From Limnanthes douglasii subsp. nivea (taxonomy: Eukaryota; Streptophyta; Magnoliopsida; Brassicales; Limnanthaceae), in NCBI GenBank assembly GCA_036936605.1, contig JAUPFV010000002.1, forward strand, positions 335,953,215 to 336,017,214: a DNA stretch of 64,000 nt. Direction: 5' to 3'. Below, piece by piece: positions 1 to 12,959 of the stretch (positions are counted from its first letter, which is position 1; each line of letters begins with the position of its first letter). The notes below the pieces were generated by a model that did not search any database, had not been told where the DNA came from, and saw only the letters and a list, made by a program, of their open reading frames with translations. The position numbers and the translations under genes were made by a program.

Positions 1-1011
1 TGGGAAGCAGATTATGATCTAAGATAGTAACATAAGTTCATTGAGTTCATCGATTGAAAATGTGTTGGTTATTTTTCCAATGTGCCTATATTTTGGATGA
101 ATTTAAAGGCTTTAAGCTTAAAATTTGTAAATATATATTTAGAAATAGGGGATTCAATTATATTCGTTCTTATGGATAAACATTTGCAAAAATATTTTAA
201 CTCAAATTTGAAATTTATGAACGAGATTTGTCCACATGAAATCTTGAGTGAATCTATACTAATTCATTTTGACATAAATTCAAAATTTACAATGTTACAA
301 CATTGTTTTTTACAAATGTGTGAGTTTTAGAAGAGAAGTTTAATGAACTAACTTGGATGATGTCCCTCTTCATTTTAAACTGATTCTAAATATTAATTCG
401 GCAAGATTATGTTATACGATGTCTTAATTTCCATGATTTAGTGTAAGAACAATAAGTGATCTTGAGATGTCAAGTTATTGAATGATGACTCAATACTATA
501 AAATTCTACTTTTAAGGTATTAGCTTAATTTTTTTAAAATTTTATTATACAATTTTAAGTTCATATCAATTATATTGGATAAAATTGATATATTCTTATT
601 CATTTATATTATAATTTTTATTAGTAAATAATAATATTATAATAAAAAAATTATTTGGTACATAATATATTTTTACAAAACATAGTTAATTGTACTTCAT
701 AGTTAAATTTTTTTTTAAATCTCATATATTTTTTTAATAAAGGATATATAAATTAAAAATACAAAAAATGGATTTTTCAAAATAAAGATATTATAGCAGA
801 TACTAAAGAGACTAATGTAAATATTTATACTCTCTCTAAATCTAAGGAAAATGAACATAAACAATATACGAATGGATTAAAAATATTAAAGTGTATAACA
901 GACCATTAGACTTGTATATAGACCAGTTGAAGACATCTTTTTAAACAATTGAAGAAAATATTATGTTTCGAAAGAAAAACAAAAAGTTGCAGAAAAAAAC
1001 ACAAGCTAACG
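1..1011. other. AT-rich spacer, no gene recognised
   Basis: The stretch is AT-rich with scattered short open frames (the longest about 82 codons near 82-330) that lack recognisable motifs. I see no conserved domain, splice structure or terminal repeat. Confidence 0.6.
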
Positions 1012-1022
1012 TTAAAGAGATC

Positions 1023-1431
1023 GGCTTTGAATATTAACTCCTCCCTCGACTATCGCATTTGGTGACAGATAGTCCCTGGACTTTCAAAAGTCCGTTCTTA
1101 GTCCATGGACTATCCAGTTTGGATAAAGTTAATCCCCTTGCATGTGTTAACTATCAATATTTGTGACCGATAGTCCCTCAACTATTCATTTTCAATAAAT
1201 TTAGTCCTTTGACTTTCTATTTTTGATAAAGTTAGTCCCATTAATAAACATTCGCATGAGACTAACTTTATCCAAACTGGATAGTGCATGGACTACCAAC
1301 GGACTTTTGAAAGTCCAAGGACTATATGTCACCAAACTAGTTAGTCGAGGGACTACGAACGGACTTTTGAAAGTCCAAGGACAATCTGTCACCAAAGTCG
1401 ATAGTCCACGGACGAGTTACTGTTCAAAGCC
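1023..1431. mobile_element. Short inverted-repeat element (MULE-type MITE candidate), copy 1
   Basis: The element starts GGCTTTGAA and ends TTCAAAGCC, and the two halves are imperfect inverted copies built from many repeats of a tagtcc-tggactat motif. The flanks are TTAAAGAGATC (1012-1022) and TTAAAGATC (1432-1440), which fit a 9-bp target site duplication with an extra GA on the left. A 9-bp duplication is typical of Mutator-like elements, but no transposase is present and the superfamily is an inference. Short open frames on both strands inside it are by-products of the internal symmetry. A relative lies at 42626-43018. Confidence 0.7.
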
Positions 1432-1440
1432 TTAAAGATC

Positions 1441-2823
1441 TAACACAACTATAGGACAACGAACACGTAAAATTATAAATAACATATTCCTACTAATTTA
1501 TTTCATAAATTTATGAGTGAGAGAAGAAGAATACGAGGAGGAAGAAGCATAAACATATATTTTAAAATACATTTTAAATATTAAAACAATAAAAAATATC
1601 CATGATATTAAAGTTATCATAAAATTATTCATATGACAAAAATCACAAAGCATAGAAGAATACAAATGATCGACTATACTAAATATCAAAATAATAAAAC
1701 GCGGTAAGTTGAGAAATTTTGAATTGTGAAACATGGTATGTTAAAATTGTGGTGTTTCGTAAAACACAAGTACTATATAGTGAAAAATTTGAGAGATCAT
1801 AACTTTTCTGAATGAGTTTTTTTTATTCTATCTAGTTTTTGGAGATTTACACATTGATATAGGGGTAGAAACACGATATAATTAAGTTACAAAAAAATAT
1901 GGTGTATTTAATGAATTCGAATCACTCGTATATAGGATTTAAAATCCACTTCTAAAACTAAACAACATTTATATATCTTAAAATCTACTAAAAACCTTGA
2001 ATTCGAGTTATGATTCTATCTTTAAAGAATCGATTATTTTTATGTGTTAAAGAAAGAGAAAGTAAAGAATTTTTGCAAAAATTATCTAAGAACATAGTGT
2101 TTGAGTAATATTTGTCGAAGAAAACATGTCTTATATGGAATAAAAAATAGTTGTAGAGAGAATAAATAGATTTTAGGTTTTGTTTAATGGAATTATTGTA
2201 TCTATGTGTTAGGTTTATGAAAGACGTAACTTGTCAACGGAGGTATTGGCAAAGGACTATATGGGTGAAGAGGAATCAACGAAAGATATGTACATGCATG
2301 AATTGTTGAATTCTCTCAATATATAGTCTTGGCCAATATTTAGGTGCAAAGATGTTTGTTGGAACCTAATGATGAGTTTAGTGGAAAACATGCTTGCTTT
2401 TTTTATTGAGCCGAAGACGTGAGTCAAATGAGTAGAAATTGAGCCAAAAGAATTGTGTTTATGACATTATCTGAAGTTATATGTCGAATGCTACTTGGGC
2501 TAAAACTTTAATGTTGATGAGTTTAAGTTCTAGATCGAACTAGGATTTGGTCTTACTAAATTAACTAAATTTCCTATTAACTAGGTTTCTTAATAATTAG
2601 AACTTCCATTTATTTACGTTTCCTATTAATTTGGATTTATGAGGTTTTCTATTTTTAGGAATTTAAAATTTCCAAAAAATAATTTTTCTTTCTCTAGCAG
2701 AATCTAAAACCAAAGTCTTTTACCCATTAATCATGTCAACAACGACAATTTATAATTAATTATTTTAATAATAATAAAATCATATTTGACTTTATTTGGA
2801 AAAAAACTTATATACTTTTAAAA
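1441..2823. other. AT-rich spacer, no gene recognised
   Basis: I see no domain, terminal repeat or long reading frame. The minus-strand frame at 1498-1734 is low-complexity and shows no recognisable motif. Confidence 0.5.
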
Positions 2824-2831
2824 TTCAAAAT

Positions 2832-3600
2832 TAAAGATGGCAATGTTGGTGCGAACCGATCCAATCCGGCTTGACCCGATCCGGTTTTGTCCGGTCTGAA
2901 CTTATAATGGATCGGGTACATAAATGAAAATGATGGCTTGTTGCGGATCGGGCCGGGTATAGATTTTTAGTTTGTTCAACCCAACCCGGCCCAAAATATA
3001 AACTATATATAAAAATAAAAAATATAAATAATAATATACAATTTTTTTTACTAATTACTAAAAAACTTGTTCACAATAATATATAAAAATTTGATTCAAT
3101 AATTATTAATTAGATTATTTCACTAAATATTATTTTCAATAATATATTTAATAATTAGATTCTACCACTAAACTTAATCAATAATATTTAATTTTCTATA
3201 GTCATAATTCTATTTAATATAAATTTAATCTAGCATTATACTATTCGTTAAGTTTGTCACCAAAAGCAATGCCTTTAATATCGACATTTTAAAATTTTCT
3301 TAATGATTTTGAATATGAGGATGAAAACATTGTGATAAATAGTGGTGACGATGGATGATATTAATGGAAACCAAAAAAAACTTTTAAAAGTTTATATTTT
3401 CTTATTTGAGTAATATTTAATGGTTTAAATAAAGTCCAGACAGCCGGGTCGGACTGATCCCGGGCACGTGCGGGTCGGACTCGGTTCAAAAAATATTAAA
3501 CCCACAATGGGTCGGACCGGATTAGGGTTTAAGTAAAAAAAAGGTGGGCTCAAACCACTCAGCCCAAACACCATCCAAACTCTCCTCATTGCCACCCTTA
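2832..3600. mobile_element. hAT-type non-autonomous element with exact 8-bp target site duplication
   Basis: The termini are TAAAGATGGCAATG on the left and CATTGCCACCCTTA on the right, giving inverted repeats that match at 12 of 14 positions. Both ends fit the hAT end pattern YARNG (TAAAG and TAAGG). The element is flanked by identical 8-bp copies of TTCAAAAT at 2824-2831 and 3601-3608, the duplication length of hAT transposons. GC-rich subterminal stretches carrying gggtcgga and cccgatccgg motifs face each other around an AT-rich core with no coding capacity. Such subterminal repeats are usual transposase binding regions in this superfamily. It would be mobilised only by a transposase supplied elsewhere. 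Confidence 0.85.
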
Positions 3601-3608
3601 TTCAAAAT

Positions 3609-4920
3609 GTGATTTATTTAATTTTGATTTAATTTTTGTTTTTTAATTCTTTGACTTTAATAATTTTCTTAAATTGTAGCTCCTTTTTAAAATTAAATTT
3701 TTGTATTTTAACTTTTTTTTTCTCTTTTGACTCTCAATTTACTATTAAATACAACAATAAACAAACGAGAAGGTTTTTATTTTATTTATTAAAAGTAACA
3801 ATTAAATTAATATAAAATTAAAGATAAATATTATTCGATTAAATTACATGACGCATATTTATTTGTTAGTCCGAGAAAATACTAATTATCACAATAATAT
3901 ATATGATCAAATGATATTTTCATAAGCTATAAATCAAGATCAAAATTTCTAATTTCAAAACTAGCTAATAAAAAGAAGTGAAAAAAACCAAACCACATGT
4001 TATGGATAAAAAAGGGAAGAAGTCTAACTAATTTTGAATTGATTTAGGAAAAAAATGAATTTTTCATTATAGACTATTTGCTTGAATATTTTTTAAACAT
4101 TTCATTAATAAATCAAAATAATATTAATTTTACTTTTAATAACTTGTAAGTTATAAAGTTCTAGACAAAAAAATTAAAAGATATAACAATATAAACATGC
4201 AATTATTAACCTTTTAAACTAAAAATCAATTTATAAATTTTAATATATTAAGATCCTAAAATATACAATAAATAATACCAAATGATCATAAAAATAATTT
4301 TTTTGTGATATTTTAAACACATCTTATATCTTACACTTAAATTCTAATATTCCCCCAATATTTTATGATAAGGATAAATTCCTTAACAAATTACCTAAAT
4401 CATCTCATATAAAAAGAGATAAAAGCAAAAAGAAAGATAGAGAGAAAATGAAGAATAATATATAATTGTATTACTATATATAATTTGAGATGCTTTACAT
4501 ATGAGCTACTATTTATAGGAGTTGTACAAGACGTTTTAATGTTACATTTATTATTTGCATCCGTTACAGTGCCCTTCTAATTTCATCTTTATTATAATTG
4601 ATCCCGAATATTTATCATTATCACTTTAACATAGAAAAATATTAGATTAACGAACAATAGTACTTAATATATTTTTGGGGTCGAAATTCCATGTTAAATT
4701 GGAGATGAATTATAGAAGCTCTTGGTTCTCCCAAAAACAATCAAACGAAAATAAGAAGAAATACTAATATATAGGAAAATAAAGTGTAATATATAGGAAA
4801 ATAAAGTGTCACAAGGTCCAGACGATAGTTAACACAAAAGAAAGTAGAGAAAAATAAATAAATATTGTTTTTCTTAAGAAAAAATAAAACTAATAAACAA
4901 ATTAAAAATAAAACATACAT
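3609..4920. other. AT-rich spacer with a 22-bp tandem duplication
   Basis: No gene is recognised. A perfect two-copy tandem repeat of 22 bp (unit beginning aatatataggaaa) lies at 4766-4787 and 4788-4809. Confidence 0.55.
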
Positions 4921-5290
4921 TGGGTTGCCTCTGAATGAGCGCTTAATTTAGATTCTCTAGTTCGACTTGACAAATCCTCAATTTGGAATATGAGGAGGAG
5001 TTGAGCCTTCCGTCCTCTGAATATGAGATTTTCATGGCTTGATGAGGAGAGATATTATATAAGTGGTAATTTCTTATATATAAAAGCTTTTTATGGATCT
5101 GTAAAAGTATTCTTTTCTTGGTCCTTCAGTTAGATGGAAAGTCGATTATACTAGGGGTCTCCATAAATCATAGAATTTGAAACATCACTAAGAACTTACA
5201 AAACTTATTTTATTCATTTTCTGCTTCTTTCGGTATGCGTATGAAACATGCATAACGTATTTCGATAAATTTGAGTTTATAGGGTTTTTT
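4920..5290. other. Possible LTR-retrotransposon non-coding remnant
   Basis: The segment near 4920-4950 (ttgggttgcctctgaatga then gcgctt) resembles a motif I associate with the non-coding part of Athila/Tat-type gypsy elements in plants. No coding domain or LTR end accompanies it here, so this is only a tentative assignment. Confidence 0.25.
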
Positions 5291-5499
5291 CCTCATCATT
5301 GATCAAGATAGCGTTCGAGCTAGCCGTGATCAACCAAACAATCAGAATTTACTATTTTATGCACACTCACCTGGCCATGATCAAGTTTTGGCTTACCACG
5401 ATCGATAGTGTCTTCTTTTGCTACATTTTTCAAATTTCAACTCATTTTTCTTATCTCCTTCCCACTTATTTTCCTTACAATAGGTTTTGTGAATTATAT

Positions 5500-5799
5500 T
5501 TTCCGAGAGACTTGTATTTAACCTATAACAAACTTACGTATGTTGAGTCCACCTTCTATGTAGACCTGTGAAACCTTTTACCATTAGTAAATGATCCTCA
5601 CACAAATTTATTTAACATCTTTTATATTCTTGTTATAATTCCTGCAGGGATGAAGATACTTTGCATCCAATAGTTTGGTATGGGCATCATGGCAGAATCG
5701 ATTAACACAAGCGTACCACCAAAAGATAAGCTTTTGCACTCTCATTCCTTGATTTTGTTTTTTTTCTCTTGTTTAATAAGTTGCTGAAGATGCTAGCTA

Positions 5800-5832
<33 letters not shown>

Positions 5833-8062
5833 GAGTGATTCCCAGATAGTCCACAGGCAGAGGACTAACATTAAATCTTAGAGATGCCATTAATAGTTGT
5901 TGATATGAATATTTTAATCTTGTCCTTATTAATAACTTGACCTAAGACAGTTTGATAACTCTAAAGAAAGAAGCCAAATTTGTTGATTGTATCATCCATA
6001 CTGTTATCAAAGATTAAAATATCATCTGCAAATACTAGTCAATTAATTAACATTTTACTTCTGGATGAGAAATGCATGGTTTTATTGATAGTGAACAATT
6101 TATAAAGACCCATAATTAGGACTTCCTCAACCAAAATGAAGAGACTACGAGACAAGGGATCCCTTTATATTAAGCCTCTTTTAGTATTAAAAAAATAATA
6201 ATTTTTTCCATTAATAAGAATGGAAACACAGACATAACTAATGATACTATGAATTAATTTGACAAACTTAGAAGAAAACCCAAAATATTCTAGGACCGTA
6301 GTAAGAAATGAATGAGAAATCAAATCAAATGCCTTAGTCATGTCCACCTTGATCATTAGATTACTAGGTTTCTTCTTTTTGTTTAAGTTAAAAATTAATT
6401 CTTTAGCTATTAGGATGTTCTCTTGAATAAAAGAATTATGAATAAAGGCACCTTAAATCTTAGAGATCACTTTAGGCAGAATCTTAAAAGTCGGTTATTT
6501 AGTAATTTATACATTATTCTATTTAGTAATAAGTCTAAAATCTTTCTAATTAGTTTGATTAGTAGACTTAGGAATTAGACAAATACATGTAGCTAATATC
6601 CCTTTAGGAATATTCTTACCCTTCATAAAGTCCGTTAATACCAGGCATAGATAATCCTTTATAATACACCGACATGTCTTATAAAGGAAAACATTAAACT
6701 CGTACATCCCTGCAGCTCTTGTAGATTTAAGATTAGAAATGATATCAAAAATCTCATTCTCCTTAGGCATAGCCATTAGGAACGCATTGTCTTCATTAGT
6801 AATAAGTCTATGAATATTCTCAAAGATATCATTATGCATTAGTACTTCCTCATCTTCCTTGTTAGTATAAGAAAGGCCAGTAAGAATTCTTTTAAAGTAA
6901 TTGACAGTAGAGATGCCAATTTGATCTTTGTCCATAATCCAGTTATCTCGTTCTTTTATACTATTAATACTAGATCTTTTCCTTTGCATTTTCACATAAC
7001 TATGAAAGACTTTAGTATTCTTATCACCCTCTTTTAACCTGGTAATATAACATATTTGAAACCAAAAGGACTCTTCCATATTAAGATCTAAGAGTAGATT
7101 TGCATTAGCTTTAGATAAGTCCATTTTAGAGTCATTGTTTTTGTTTTCTAAATGGTTTCTTTCTATGTTTCCAACATTTATTTCAGCTTCTTTTACACCA
7201 AACTGAATTTTATTCTATTATTTCAAAGCTTTTTTCAACTTGTTTTCTTTTTGCCACTAAACAAAAAGAGGGAAACCTTTCAAATATTTGTTCCAATTTT
7301 CTTTGACAAATGGAAGAAAATTGGAATTTATACTCCAGATATTAAGAAATTTAAAGCTTTTTTCAAAGTTTAACTTCTATTTACTAATAGTGATGCACAA
7401 TAGGCTATGATCTGAGCATGTTCTAGCCATGTGCATAACATTAGTATTAGTGAAAGTGTTAGACCATGCAGAGTTATGTAACACTCTGTCTAGTCTTTTC
7501 CACTTAGCACGTTTTTTCAAGTAAATTTGGTACCACAGTAGCCAATGTCTTCTAAGTTATAGTCACTTATCATTTCATTAAAGTCGTTAGCGTTGTCCAT
7601 AGAGTAGGTGATGCAACCTATCTGCTCATCAGGAGAAGTAATAGCGTTGTAATTGCCCATTAAAATCCATTATTTGTCAACAATGGTAGATGAAATTTCT
7701 CTTATGAAATTTCATAGATTAATCATGCAATTCCTTTGACACTTGGCATATATAATAGTTAATAGGAAACAAGTATTATCCTTGGTATTAGTAACTTCTG
7801 TGTGAAGTAATTGAGTGTGATTATACGACACCTTAACTTTATACTCCTTTTTCCAAAAGATCCAAACTTTAGTAGAGATGTTATAAGAGAAGCAGTTCAT
7901 ACCAATTTTCTCAATTGTGCAAAACATATAGTATCCTCCTTAATTAGGGGTTCTTGAATGACCACAATATTTATCTGTTTTTTCAGAAATAATGAATTTG
8001 ATTCTTGTGGTAGTGGGTCTGTTTTTAATCCCTCTAACATTCCAATTCAAAATCTTAATCAT
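5500..8062 (-). pseudogene. LINE ORF2 relic: endonuclease and reverse transcriptase
   Basis: The start at 8062 reads MIKILNWNVRGIKN, the usual N-terminus of the APE-type endonuclease that nicks target DNA. Further pieces are at 7927-7712 (VWIFWKKEYKVKV region of the endonuclease) and 7124-6546 (linker and RT start, ending near ICLIPKSTNQ). Next comes 6356-6165 (MIKVDMTKAFD, then SILING and KRGLI, RT fingers and palm). The catalytic RT box FADD is encoded at 6032-6021. Then come LPVDYLGITL (5890-5702) and a GTLVLIDSAMMPI stretch near 5680, both standard post-RT segments. Stops and frame changes separate these parts. No RNase H or zf-RVT segment is visible here. Confidence 0.88.
5801..5830. repeat. 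(ATT)10 microsatellite inside LINE ORF2
   Basis: Ten uninterrupted ATT units. On the minus strand they read as a run of asparagine codons directly after the LPVDYLGITL segment of ORF2. Confidence 0.95.
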
Positions 8063-8519
8063 CTTGATTAGATTTTCATTTCATGTTTGTCCCTGAAAAC
8101 ATCAGAGATTTAATCTTTAGATTTTTAACATTTTTCTTACCTCTTGCAGACTTAAGCTTCTTGTTGAGCAGCTTGTGGAACTCAGTATTGATTTCTTGGA
8201 TCTTATTATCCGGTGTTAAAGGTAAGATTCCCCCATCATATTTGTTTGGGGTGTTTACCTTAGAAACTAGGTTTTCATAATCAAGATTATAACCTTTTTC
8301 TAGAGATAGGATACCATCAATTATTTTCTCTTCTTTAGAAGCGTTGTCTTCACTATTTTTGTTGTCTTTGTCATTTTTGTTTTGTTTCTGATTGGATTGG
8401 AATCATATTTATTCATTTCATTAATATTTCTTGGATCTATTGACTTTTTGTAGGAGTATTAATAATAGATTTCATGGTTTTCCATTCTTCTTTATTTTCT
8501 ACCTTAAAAGCATTCTCTG

Positions 8520-9245
8520 CATTTTCTTTTCCCCTGATTGTATAAGATTCATCATTCTTTTTCTAAATTTTGTATTTTATTTTTTTGGAGCTTTTCTCCT
8601 CATAAATAATATGACAACAATTGAAACAGTACTTAGGCATATCCTTGTATATAATTTGTACTCAACATCCATTGTTTTCTCTTAAACCAACCCAAATTAA
8701 TTTTTTGAGATAAGTCTATCTCAAACGATGCTATACATGAATTATAAAAATGCTATATTCTTATCTGGAATTCTAATTTGCAGAGGATTTCCTATTGTTT
8801 CAATAATAACAGAAGTATTCGGGAATCCTTTCAAATCTAATCCAGACTGGACAAACAAACAAACAGGGCATTCTACTTTTGTGTGAATGCCGGGGTCCAT
8901 TTGATGAGTCTCATCACCGAGTCACCCGGGTACATACGTTTTTGTGCCAAATTTTACATAGATCTTCCTTAGATTCAAATTCTAGTAATAAATACTTTTG
9001 TTGAATTTTCCAATTAGCGTATGTTTCCTTTTGTTCTTCACATAATCTTGCACATCTTGGTGAAATTGGATCGAGATATGATCTTTCTTATGATGTATAA
9101 ATTCGGGTTTGAATTCCATTTTCTTCTTGTTGTTGTTAACCATTTCGGCAAAGGTTTTGTCTTCGTTTAGATAATTTTGAACACTAGCATTTGTTGATTT
9201 CAATTTTACTTTATTCTGGAAGTTGTTGGAAGACAATTGAAGCAT
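8520..9245 (-). pseudogene. LINE ORF1 relic (DUF4283-type RNA-binding protein with zinc knuckle)
   Basis: The first open part (9245-8982, 87 codons) has the FAEMVNNNKK and HTLIGKF segments typical of the start of the DUF4283 domain in plant LINE ORF1 proteins. Downstream in other frames there is LKGFPNTSVIIETIGNPL, matching the usual LKGLP...IGxPL stretch. It is followed by VEYKLY, and in another frame near 8640-8590 by a damaged knuckle reading PKYCFNCCHI. The family protein packages LINE RNA. Stops and frameshifts after residue 87 show it is not translated as a whole. The match to the family order is from pattern recognition, not a search. Confidence 0.75.
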
Positions 9246-9299
9246 AAGAAAATCTTCATTTCAACTCATCTTCCAATCATACACACGATGCAGAAACAT

Positions 9300-10130
9300 C
9301 TTAGGAGATGGACTTGGATAAGCGATACGAAAAACCATTGATTCACAAGCAAAAATATTTAAATGAATAGAATTTTCAAATCGCATAATTAAACAAGGAT
9401 TAAACGAAAAGAATCAATAGAACAAAGAGTTCTAAAAATTATTGAATTTCAAAATAATCAATCTCGGGTATTTTCATACTTTTTCTTATTTTTGAGAGAT
9501 TTCTCTTTCTTTTTTGAAATTTCTTCCAGAGTTATAAAGGGCGGTAAAGGTGATTTTAAAAAAAAATGTATAATAAATCTCAATTTTAGAACAGTTAATT
9601 ACTTATTTGGCAGTTTTATTTGTTCGTTTTGGTTTTTTTAATGTTCTAAGATTAATATGGTTGAAAACTAAAATGTTGGGTTGACAATCACCCCATTTAT
9701 TCGACCATTTCTCAAATATATATTTTTCCATTCCAATTAGCTTTTGGAGATATTGTCGGCCTGCTAAACTTCTGTTCGGTTTTTTCTAAATATTCTGTTG
9801 ATGGTATGATATCTTTTCCATTATTTTATTTTCTTGTCGTCGATCTCCGATATTCTTTTGTCGATTTCTTTCGGCTACCGAACTTTTTTCGTGTCCTAAC
9901 ATATTAGTCCGATATATTCTTTTTACGTAATCATTTTGTTTTTCTACGGATATAATATTTTTTTCTTTTCAGACTCTTGCAGATTGTTGTTTACTTTGAT
10001 ATACTTTTATGAATTTATTTATGGTAAACTCCGTCTGCATTTGTATGGATTGTCTTCATTCGTATGAATTGTGGTTTTGAACCCTATTTATGATAACACC
10101 ACTTCTACTATTTGTGGACAATCTCATCCA
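9300..10130. other. Non-coding 3' flank of copia element A, LTR not delimited
   Basis: From about 9725 the sequence resembles 32868-33110 next to copia element B (shared stretches include tagcttttggag and gaatttatttatggtaaact). This suggests a common 3' LTR or 3' leader of the family. I cannot see clear TG...CA ends. 9300-9720 shows nothing I recognise. Confidence 0.4.
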
Positions 10131-10259
10131 CATTCTATACTTGCACAAGTATCATGAAATTTATGAACTTTAAAACTGGTAATACCTTCTCTAAAACATC
10201 TGAAGGATTTCGTTGCTAGTAGTTTTAGTAACCTTCACCTACTCTATCTTCATTATGAT

Positions 10260-11700
10260 TCAGATGAAGTCTAACTTGATATTTACGTGCTTAGATTTCT
10301 CATGAAACTTTGGATTCTTCATTAAATAAACAACACTAATATCATTATATAATATAATTACATATTCCTTTGTACAAGTGATTGCACTCAACAATCTATT
10401 TAGCCAACTAGCTTCTTTCATGGATTCTGTATCATCCATATATTCGATTTCCGTAGACGACAAGGCAAAGACATTTTGTATATAAGACTTCCAGCTAACT
10501 GCTCCTCCAAGAACAATAAATAGATAACTCCAAGTAGACTTCCTTATGTCAAGACAGGCCACATAATCAAAGTCCACATACACTCTTAGCAATATATAAT
10601 ATGTATCTTTCAGACTATAACACAACCCAACTTCAAGTGAACCCTTCAACTATCTCATGAGCCACTTGAGTGCATGTCATTGCGACTTCTCCATATTTGA
10701 TATGTATTTGCTCAAAACACTTATGGTATAGGCAAAACCATGTCTCGTGTAAATCATAGCATATATAATGCTACCAATAATATTGGCATAAGAAATTTGT
10801 AACATGTACTTCTCATATGCAGCTTTGGATGGTGTTTGATCTACACTAAGTTTGAATTGAGAACCAATGAGAGTTTCGAACCTCCTCAACTCGAGACATG
10901 CCAAATTTCTGAAGGATTGTATGTATATATTTTTGTTGAGATAATAATAGATACCTCTTCGACATGTTCCTTCTGATCACAATATCGAGTATCATATGGC
11001 TAATCCCAAATCCTTCATCTTAAACTTTATTTTCAGTTGAGTCTTCACTTATTTAATTTTCTTCTTATTTATTCCTATTATTATAATATCATCCACATAT
11101 AATAGCAATACGATTGTTCTATACATGTTTCCTAGTTAATATAATATACACGATAACAGCTTCAGACATTCTTAACGGGTCGAAAAGAAATAATCAAATC
11201 TTTTATCCCACTACATTATTGACTTTTTCCTTCTTTTTCATTTTTCAATAGACACGCATCTTTTTTATTTCATTCTTCAAACCTTTTTGGCTGAGACACA
11301 TATATTGTCTCTTCCAATTCTTCATGTAGAATAATAGTAACATCTATTAATCTAATTTTAGATAAGATCTAGCAACAGTCGACAACATAACCTAATGGAT
11401 GTTTGTATAATAACCGACACAAATATCTTATTGAAATTAACATCGTCCCTTTGCGTAAACAATTAGCACTCAACCTAGATTTGTATATGGATAACTCGAG
11501 CCTATGAATTCATTGATTCTTTTTTAATATCCATTTACTCCCAATAAGCTTCTGAACCTTTAACTGGTTCAAAAGAATCCAGGTGTTCATCTACTTAAGA
11601 GATTTCAATATTTTCTTTATGGTTCTAAGTCACTTCTCTTTATCATTGATCTTTATAGCATCTTGATAGCTTCCAGGCCTAAAAAATTATTTTTGTTTTG
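10260..11700 (-). pseudogene. Copia reverse transcriptase and RNase H relic (element A)
   Basis: The RT catalytic box is preserved as YVDD, encoded at 11099-11088 in a LLLYVDDIIIIG context. The frame 10904-10677 holds ISYANIIGSIIYAMIYTRHG and SVLSKYISNMEKSQ, the standard RT C-terminus. The frame 10649-10260 (129 codons) is RNase H with RKSTWSYLFIVLGGAVSW, then ALSSTEIEYM and KHVNIKLDFI. 11130-11700 contains further RT sequence too damaged to read confidently. Compared with element B, this copy keeps the two RT aspartates. Confidence 0.85.
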
Positions 11701-12399
11701 ATAGATAAAGCATAATAAATAACATCATCAAATATATATATATCATTGTGGAAGTTTGTTTGGTCTACGTTCTCTATCTCTCACTAATTGATAATCAAAC
11801 CTATGTTGGTCTTCAATCTGATCATCTTTAGGCCCTAGAACCTCAGACCATCAGCCATCTTTGAACTCATGTAATGGTCGAACTTCCTCTCCATGAGCCA
11901 ATTCTAGACCAAGTGGTACATAATCTTAGGTAAAAGTATCATCAACTTTATTTTTAGATAAAACTCATCATCAATCGACATATTTTCTTGATAGGACTAG
12001 GTCGGGTCTTCATTTTTGTCTTCAGTTACATGTTCTCATCATTGAAAACTGCGTCCCTTATTATTAAGATCTTCTAACATCTACCTTCAAGGTACCACAA
12101 CCTATACTTTTTTACTCCTTCCAGATAGCCGAGAAACAAATATTTTATTGCTCTCAGCTGAAGCTTATTTTGCTTCATATGTGTACCCAACACACTTGAA
12201 CACTCTCAAGTATTCCATCTTAGGGCTCTTTCCAGTCCATGTTTCTTAAGGAAAAAGAAACTTTAGCATCATAAATGGATACTTGTTGGTGATATAAGCA
12301 GTCATAGTCACGAATTATCCCTAGAAACTTATGCATATTTTAACTATTTGAACCATACATTTATCCATTTTCTAACAAGTTTTAGTTTATTCTCTAAAC

Positions 12400-12830
12400 A
12401 ACCCATTTTATTGGAGAGTCTCACTCACAATCCAATATCTAGGAATGCCAAAATTTGAATAATAGCTATTGAACTCCTTGTTTACATATTCTAAAACATT
12501 ATTAGTCTGGAGCTTCTTCGACATTTTCCTAGTATGATTCTTCACTAAAATCTTCAAGTTCATAACATAATAAAATACTTTATCTTTGGTCTTCAAAATT
12601 ATAACTCATATTTTTTTAGAATAGTCATCAAACAAGAAAATAAAGTACCTTGAACCACGTATAATAAGTTCTCATGTCGGGCCCTAAAGATATGAACGAA
12701 CATACTCAAGCACACCATTTTTTGTATAGTTATTAGGTACAAACTTGGCGCTCTTATTCTTACCAACATAGATCTTTGACAAAATCTCAATTTATGAACT
12801 GTGCTATCATCCAATCATCCTTGTGTGCTA
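12400..12830 (-). pseudogene. Copia integrase relic (element A)
   Basis: The 12814-12599 part overlaps the integrase N-terminal and first-aspartate region, but in a shifted frame (a FIFLFDDYSKK reading is visible nearby). The 12596-12408 frame reads MKTKDKVFYYV, then VLEYVNKEFNSYYSNFGI. This is the central copia integrase core, around what is normally the second catalytic aspartate (RTDNGLEY), here changed to TNNVLEY. The enzyme inserts element cDNA in the nucleus. The changed core and frameshifts indicate loss of function. Confidence 0.8.
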
Positions 12831-12959
12831 AGTTTAATAAGTATTTCTTACTCATATGAACAAGCTAAAGATGTCATAACTTGGTTGAATCTTTCTTCAT
12901 CTTGGACACACCTTCGACACTATAAATCCCTCAAGAACTAACACACCAATAGTCATATA

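Larger units (their letters stand above)
5500..9290 (-). mobile_element. Decayed LINE (non-LTR retrotransposon), ORF1 plus ORF2
   Basis: On the minus strand an ORF1 relic (about 9245-8520) is followed by an ORF2 relic (8062 to about 5500) carrying endonuclease, reverse transcriptase and post-RT segments in the normal plant LINE order. Both frames are broken by stops and frameshifts, so the copy is dead. The 3' part thins out near 5500 and I could not fix the ends or a target site duplication. A pure (ATT)10 microsatellite has grown inside ORF2. Confidence 0.85.

Noticed and set aside
1201..1435. Overlapping 64- and 70-codon frames on both strands
   Set aside because: They arise from the inverted, repetitive structure of the short element at 1023-1431.
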